A stretch of DNA of 64,000 nucleotides from Armillaria gallica (Eukaryota > Basidiomycota > Agaricomycetes > Agaricales > Physalacriaceae), in assembly GCA_037576215.1 (NCBI GenBank), contig JBANDB010000009.1, positions 2,418,001 to 2,482,000 of the forward strand, given 5' to 3'. Positions within the stretch are counted from its first letter, which is position 1; each line of letters opens with the position of its first letter. Shown here one piece after another: positions 58,967 to 64,000 of this stretch. The notes under the pieces are model-generated. The model did no database searches and was not told where the DNA came from. It saw nothing but the letters and a program-made list of their open reading frames with translations. A program made the position numbers and the translations under genes.

Positions 58967-60724
58967 TCACGTCGTTCTTCGCGAGCTTACAGTAATATCC
59001 AAACCTTCCTCCCGCAACGCTTCAAGAACAGGCTGAAATCCAAGGATCGTAGCCTCTTCGTCCCTTTCTCTCCGCCAGTCAACAAATCGGCAGACATCCA
59101 CCGACTTCAGGTTATACGGATCACATGCCCGGCGAGATTCAATCATATTGATCAAGTCATCCGTCGAGAATTCAATGTGGCCGATGAGATGCAGTGTATG
59201 CAGAGATGGAACGGAGGTTGGGGTCCTGGCTTTGGTATCGGGATCTTCGGTGCTTTTACCAAGCGCAGTGGTGATGTCTTGAGTCAAAGCTCCCTTACCA
59301 ATGTTTATTAGTCGTAGATCTTGGAGAGTAGGCGTAGAAGTGATAAGATTTTTGAGGTCCTCCTTTTGGATCTCTCCGTTGCTAAAGGAGAGCGATGTCA
59401 GGGGACTACTACAGCGTGCAAGGAGTGTGCAAATAGAACTAAATGTCACGTCCTTGTCCCGGGTGTTGACACCGACTAAACACGTTACTGAGAGATCCAA
59501 AAGAGCAGGTAACGTGAGGTGACTTAGTAGGAAGGGTATGACTGCTGTGAGACCGAAACCTTGCCGGTACATGGATGAAAGTGAAAGTGATTTGAGCTCG
59601 GTTAGGGTCGTCTCCCCTGCAGTACCCGGCGTCACTAAGGGTTGCAAGTCGAGGAACAGACGACAAACAGATAAGTTAGACATCGCTTTTAAGGTAGTCA
59701 GAGCGCTATGCAGAGGCGGACCATGTCCCGGCTGCACATGAGTGTTTGAAAATTGGGTGATCTGACCCCAGGGAGGAGATGATAAATTCATGTCGCTGAT
59801 GTCCGTGACATCCAGCACCCGCAACTGCGGTAGAAGGTCAAAATCGAGATGTTGGCCGACTTCGGCAGTGTCTGATGAAGAATGAAGATAGAGTTCTTGT
59901 AGAATGGGAAAGGATAGAGGGAGTTGCTGTAGAGAGGGGAAGTACCTTCCGGGGAGGTGAAGATGGAGGCATATGATTCTATGGCCGGCTGTAAAGAGTG
60001 TCGTTAGGACGGCATCAGGTAAAGCGCCAGCCTCAGCTGTGCCACCACCGTGGGATATCGAGATTGATAATGGGGATTGACCGGAGCGAGATATCTGTTT
60101 GCCGATGAAGCGCGCATAGCTATTGGATGGCAATCGGTCGACTACGATGTTGACATAGGACCAAAGGTTAGGGAAGGCAACAAGAACGTCCTTCCAATTA
60201 TGAGACACCAAGGCGATGGATGAAAGCGGGTTTCTACTGGGAGGAAACACCGACCAATCGCCAGAACGTTGGGGAGGCTGTACTCGTGGGAAAGGAAAGA
60301 CGAGGGTGTGAAGGAAGATATTAGCCAGGACTTCTTTGGGCATACGGCGCAAAGCACTGAGAAGACGCTCTCGATCTCGAATACTGTCAGAGAGGCGCTC
60401 CTGCTCTTTATCCAACGCCACCAGCTCCTCGCCGACGCGTGAGATCGACAGTAAGAGTTCCTGCCTCAGACCCTTTAGTTCCGACGCCTGGGCTTTCGCC
60501 TGGTCGATGCGCTTTCTAGAATCGGATATCATCTGCTGAAGAGTCTTCTCTTCAGACGGAGTGGGCGTATCGTTGGAGCGCGTGAACTTCCCAAGATCTG
60601 GATGATCGGCTATGGACCTATCTGCATCGGTGACTGAAAATCGGTATGATGGGATGGAGTGATTCACGCAGGAGCATCCTTTACAAGGGTGCCAGTCTGG
60701 GGACGTAGCAGTGGATAATGCCAT
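58967..60724 (-). CDS. F-box protein with N-terminal coiled coil, copy 1
   Basis: Probable SCF adaptor with an unknown target. A single exon of 585 residues. The N-terminus has a cysteine cluster (DWHPCKGCSCVNHSIPSY), then SNDTPTPSEEKTLQQMISD and a coiled coil (about 80-115). The F-box (LRRMPKEVLANIFLHTL, then ALVSHNWKDVLVAFPNLWSY) follows, then irregular leucine-rich repeats such as LPQLRVLDVTDISD and TPTLQDLRLINIG. This architecture is characteristic of the agaricomycete F-box expansion. It is the intact member of a local duplicate; copy 2 lies immediately to the right on the same strand and shares upstream sequence too. Confidence 0.85.
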   Translation of the reverse strand: MALSTATSPDWHPCKGCSCVNHSIPSYRFSVTDADRSIADHPDLGKFTRSNDTPTPSEEKTLQQMISDSRKRIDQAKAQASELKGLRQELLLSISRVGEELVALDKEQERLSDSIRDRERLLSALRRMPKEVLANIFLHTLVFPFPRVQPPQRSGDWSVFPPSRNPLSSIALVSHNWKDVLVAFPNLWSYVNIVVDRLPSNSYARFIGKQISRSGQSPLSISISHGGGTAEAGALPDAVLTTLFTAGHRIICLHLHLPGRYFPSLQQLPLSFPILQELYLHSSSDTAEVGQHLDFDLLPQLRVLDVTDISDMNLSSPPWGQITQFSNTHVQPGHGPPLHSALTTLKAMSNLSVCRLFLDLQPLVTPGTAGETTLTELKSLSLSSMYRQGFGLTAVIPFLLSHLTLPALLDLSVTCLVGVNTRDKDVTFSSICTLLARCSSPLTSLSFSNGEIQKEDLKNLITSTPTLQDLRLINIGKGALTQDITTALGKSTEDPDTKARTPTSVPSLHTLHLIGHIEFSTDDLINMIESRRACDPYNLKSVDVCRFVDWRRERDEEATILGFQPVLEALREEGLDITVSSRRTT

Positions 60725-61346
60725 GACCTGTGACGAACCAACTGAGAGTTTGTAGACGAGACGAAGTGTAGAACTTGCCAGTCAGCTTGAGGACGTATCA
60801 ATTGAATGTACTAGTCGAACTTTGGTTCGAAACGTGTTTGACGGCATCTTGCTTCTCGGAATATCAGCGGCCCGAGGGAAAGACATGCGTGAGAGATCTA
60901 AGGGCGTCTAGGCAGTCAGGAGAGGCGAAAAATATATTTGGGTTGTGGGAAGAGTCCACTACTAGCGCCCGGGGGTTTATGTTGTAGAATAAGAAATGCA
61001 TGACTCGAATAAACGCAACAATCCGCTGTGTGGTGTACTTCTGAGCCGTCGTGGGTCATTAGATGGTCAACATGAAGTAGCAGTGCGACGTTGTGTATAG
61101 GAAGGGATATTAACTTCATAGCGAGTTGGTTGAATAAAAGACATCTGCTGACATCATCCATCATCGTCACCGCTTCCTTTCATTCCAATATACTTTTCAC
61201 CGCCGTATTCCACTAATACATGTTATACATATTATACATTTCCCTTGGGTTTCGTTTCATAGAATTCTTGTAGTCACATCCACCCTACCGGTATACAAGT
61301 ACGACATTGTATCCGAGGTTTTCGCTCACAAGGCTAGACGATACAA
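60725..61346. other. Duplicated upstream region of F-box copy 1
   Basis: The first 200 bp or so resemble 63087-63300 (shared stretches such as CGAAACGTGTTTGAC and GATCTAAGGGCGTCTAGGCA). The duplication therefore includes the promoter. No gene. Confidence 0.6.
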
Positions 61347-63086
61347 TCATATTCTTTGCATACTCACAGTCGCATCCAATCCCTCTGACACCAGGACATC
61401 AAGTCTGGAAAGAGCCAATATGTCGGCTTCCTCCTCCTCTCTTTCCCTTCGCCGACTCATAAATCGGCAAATATCCACCGACTTGAGGTGCCGTGGATGA
61501 CACATCCAGCGAGATTCGACCATCTGTACATAGACTTTTACTTGAAAGCGAAAATAACCACTGAGGTGTAGCGTGTGCAGGTGTGGAACGAGCACTGGAA
61601 CCTGAAAGTTGGGCTGTGTATCTATTGTGCGCGAGAGGTCATTGAGAAGTTCATCTGTGATCACATCCTCCATATTCGTTAGTCGCAAATCCTGGAGAGT
61701 GGGCGTGTTGGAGAGAACATAAATAAGATCATTATTTTCGATATCTCCATTGCTGAAGTAGAGCGACGTGAGGGGACAATAGGAGCGTTCAACGAGTTGG
61801 CGGATAGAAGTAAAGGTCTCGGCCTGGTCAAGCGAGGTGGTTACCGAGAGATCCAGAAGGGCAGGTAGTACAAGGGAGTTGAGTATAGAGGGGATAACAG
61901 GTGGGAAATCAAAGCCCTCTCCGATTAGATCTCGATTTGTGGATGATGAAAGTGTGAGTGAGTGTAGTTTGCTGAGAGTTGTCGGTTCAGTAACCCCAGT
62001 CGTCAGAGGTTGGAGTTCAAGGGAGAAATGACAGACGGACAAACGACAGACGGAGACACGGGACATCGTTTTTAAGGCATCCAGAGCATGACGGGCAGTT
62101 AGCCCGCGACCTGCCTCGTTCATGCTCATAAAATGGGTGATTTGGTGCCAAGGGAGGGATAGCTTGTCAATGTTGCCGACGTCTGTGGCACGGAAGACCC
62201 GCAAACTTGGCAGTAAACCAAAATTGAGGTGCTGAGCAACCTGCGAAGTTTCAGACGAGGAAAGAAGAAGTTCTTGTAGATTGGGAAAAGATGGATGGAA
62301 CTGCTGCATATTGGCGAAGTCTTCGTCAGGGAGGCAAAGATGGAGGGTTTGTACCCTACGGCTGACTGTGAAGAGGGCCATTAAGATAGAAGCAGGAAAG
62401 GTATCCAGCCTGTGGAGTGGGAAGTTGTCACTGCGGCATATCGAGACTGATCATGGGCACTGTCGAGAGCGGGACAACTGGTTTCCAATGAAGCAGACGT
62501 ACGCACTAGAAGGTGTTCCATCGATGAGGATATTAACATAAGACCACAGATTGGGGGATGTATCAAGAACGTCCTTCCAATTACGGGACACCAGTTCAAA
62601 TGATAACAGTGGGTGTCTAATGGCAGAAAACTGGGTTTCCGAAGGTTGTACTCCCGGGAAAGGAAAGACATTGAGGGTATGAAGGAAGATGTGAGCAAGG
62701 ACTTCTTTGGGCATACGACGTAAAGCGCTGAGAAGAGGCCGTCGTTCTCGAACCCTGTCAGAGAGGCGTTGCCGCTTATCCAGCTCTTTATCCACATGTT
62801 TGATCGACTGTAAGAGCTCCTGCTTCATCACCTTCAGCTCTAAGACGTGGACATCGATGGTATCGATGCGCTTCCCAGAGTCGGGTATCATTCCTCGAAG
62901 AGTTTTCTCTTCAGGAGGAGTAGGTGCATCGTTGGAGCGTGTGAGCCTTCCAAGGTCTGGATGATCAGCGATTGGACTATCTGCATCGGTGACGGAAATT
63001 TTGTAAGACGGGATAGAGTGATTTACGCAGGCGCATCCTTTACAGGGGTGCCAGTCGGAGGGAAAAGTAACTTTGAGCAATGCCAT
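61347..63086 (-). pseudogene. F-box protein copy 2 with an in-frame TGA
   Basis: Paralogue of the gene at 58967-60724, collinear over its whole length. The first 211 codons (from 63086) include DWHPCKGCACVNHSIPSYK, a shorter coiled coil and the F-box (LRRMPKEVLAHIFLHTL). A TGA at 62451-62453 then ends the frame, where copy 1 reads SPLSISIS. The same frame continues for 367 more codons to 61347 with LNFGLLPSLRVFRATD, TPTLQDLRLTNMED and HPRHLKSVDICRF, matching the C-terminus of copy 1. No frameshift is present. So this is a single nonsense change, from a leucine codon by comparison. It could be a young pseudogene, an assembly error or a truncated F-box protein; an ATG at 62381 could begin a separate C-terminal product. 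Confidence 0.75.
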
Positions 63087-63660
63087 GATCTGTCATGAGA
63101 TAGCTGAATGTTTGAAGCAGATTAGATGAGATGTTGAACTTGCCAGTCGGTTTGAGGACGTATCGATTGGGCGTGCTAATCGAGCTTGCGTTCGAAACGT
63201 GTTTGACAGCATCTTGCTGCTCAGAGCAGCGCCGCGCCGCGGACCCGGGTGAAGACATTCAAGACCAGAAGATGCGTGACAGATCTAAGGGCGTCTAGGC
63301 ATTCAATCGGGAGATTAGATATCTCCTCGAGGCGGAACATAGGAAATGCAGGACTCGAATAAACCCAATAATACATTGTGGTGCTGTACTTCGGAGTCGT
63401 CGTGAGCTGTTACGTTGTTAACATCCAGGAGTTCATCAGGAAAACCCAGCATTGATCTTTCGTGTCTTTTTGGTCTTGTAGAAGACCAAAAAGATCGAAA
63501 AGCCGAAAGATCAAGGGTCTTGCCCAACTGAGGTACATAGTCTTGTCAAGAACAATTTCGTCCTGACAAGCTCTGCACCTATCTTTGGAAGATCATTGAT
63601 CTTTCCTTTTCTTTAGATTCCAACAGGTTTGTAGAGCGTTCGAATATCATTTATTGACAT
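63087..63660. other. Duplicated upstream region of F-box copy 2
   Basis: The left part is the counterpart of 60725-60930. The right part contains the nested hairpin at 63452-63514. No supported gene. Confidence 0.5.
63452..63514. repeat. Nested perfect hairpin
   Basis: Inner stem: CTTTTTGGTCTT (63466-63477) pairs with 63482-63493 over a 4-base loop. Outer stem: TTGATCTTTCG (63452-63462) pairs with 63504-63514. Both stems are perfect. TTGATCTTTC recurs near 63597. Confidence 0.85.
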
Positions 63661-64000
63661 CTATATAATACAATGTACACTATAATGGCTGCCTTTCGCC
63701 GCAGCGAGTACCAACGACGCTAACGTACCCAGTGTAACTGAGGACGTCACATTCTTTGGAGGGCCTGTGACCATAGGCGGCAGACTTGCGACTAGAGCCC
63801 GTGTCGGCGTAGGTCTCGGACTTGAACCACAACGACTATGCATTATTAGTATCAGAAAACAAGGCAGACGAAGAACATACCAGAGCACCCATCTATAACC
63901 TCCCCTGCCCATCAATGACACTGGAACAGGAGCAGGGCTTGTTTCGTTGGTACTACGATGGTGTTTGTATCCCAAAAAATTGCGCGAGCCTCAAAAACTC
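63661..64000 (-). CDS. Possible C-terminal part of an unidentified gene, cut by window edge
   Basis: Open minus-strand sequence ends at 63661 with a proline/threonine-rich stretch and a moderately hydrophobic end (VTLGTLASLVLAAAKG). An intron-like GTATGT...CATAG lies at about 63843-63888, and the frame on either side is ambiguous. No family is recognised. It may be the end of a secreted or membrane protein, or noncoding. Confidence 0.25.

Overview
The window looks like nuclear DNA from a basidiomycete fungus, most likely an agaricomycete. Nearly every gene is broken by many GT-AG introns of about 45-60 nt. The gene set is fungal: a Zn2Cys6 regulator, a KRE6/SKN1-type GH16 enzyme and a class II myosin. 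Families expanded in agaricomycetes are also present: DUF6534 membrane proteins, F-box/leucine-rich proteins and a Crinkler-like P-loop protein. No rRNA, tRNA, CRISPR array or bacterial-style operon was seen.

Layout, left to right. 0-5 kb: SLC35F transporter (cut by the window edge), 3-ketoacyl-CoA reductase, an unusual duplicated sequence that looks spliced (3.9-4.1 kb), D-glutamate cyclase. 5.8-8.9 kb: Zn2Cys6 regulator. 10-12 kb: first DUF6534 protein. 13.7-20 kb: phosphatase, Rab6/YPT6, an unassigned 547-residue protein, PEX19. 20.8-30 kb: Crinkler-like NTPase, a divergent histone H2A, an M50-like protease, FIS1, DPM3, COX23, an F-box protein. 30-36 kb: U2AF large subunit, second DUF6534 paralogue, and a 648-bp MITE-like element. 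36.6-41.8 kb: a 5-oxoprolinase with many frame breaks. 42-52.7 kb: ribosomal proteins P2 and S15/uS19, a 2318-residue myosin II, YKT6. 53.7-64 kb: GH16 glucan enzyme, a frame-broken propeller-type protein, and a duplicated F-box pair whose second copy carries an in-frame TGA.

The genes do not form one pathway. Most are housekeeping: secretion and Golgi (YPT6, YKT6, DPM3), organelles (PEX19, FIS1, COX23), cell wall and septum (GH16, myosin II), RNA and translation (U2AF, P2, S15). D-glutamate cyclase makes 5-oxo-D-proline and 5-oxoprolinase consumes 5-oxo-L-proline, so both touch pyroglutamate metabolism. Several genes are head-to-head with 100-380 bp between start codons: FIS1/DPM3, H2A/M50, P2/S15, myosin/YKT6.

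The most unusual observations are a predicted nested intron (stwintron) in the second DUF6534 gene, which its paralogue lacks; a tandem repeat in which one copy has lost exactly an intron-like segment; first exons consisting only of ATG in H2A and S15; and single-base frame breaks in normally essential genes, which point to uncorrected indels in the assembly. All splice sites were inferred by eye from reading frame and family conservation.
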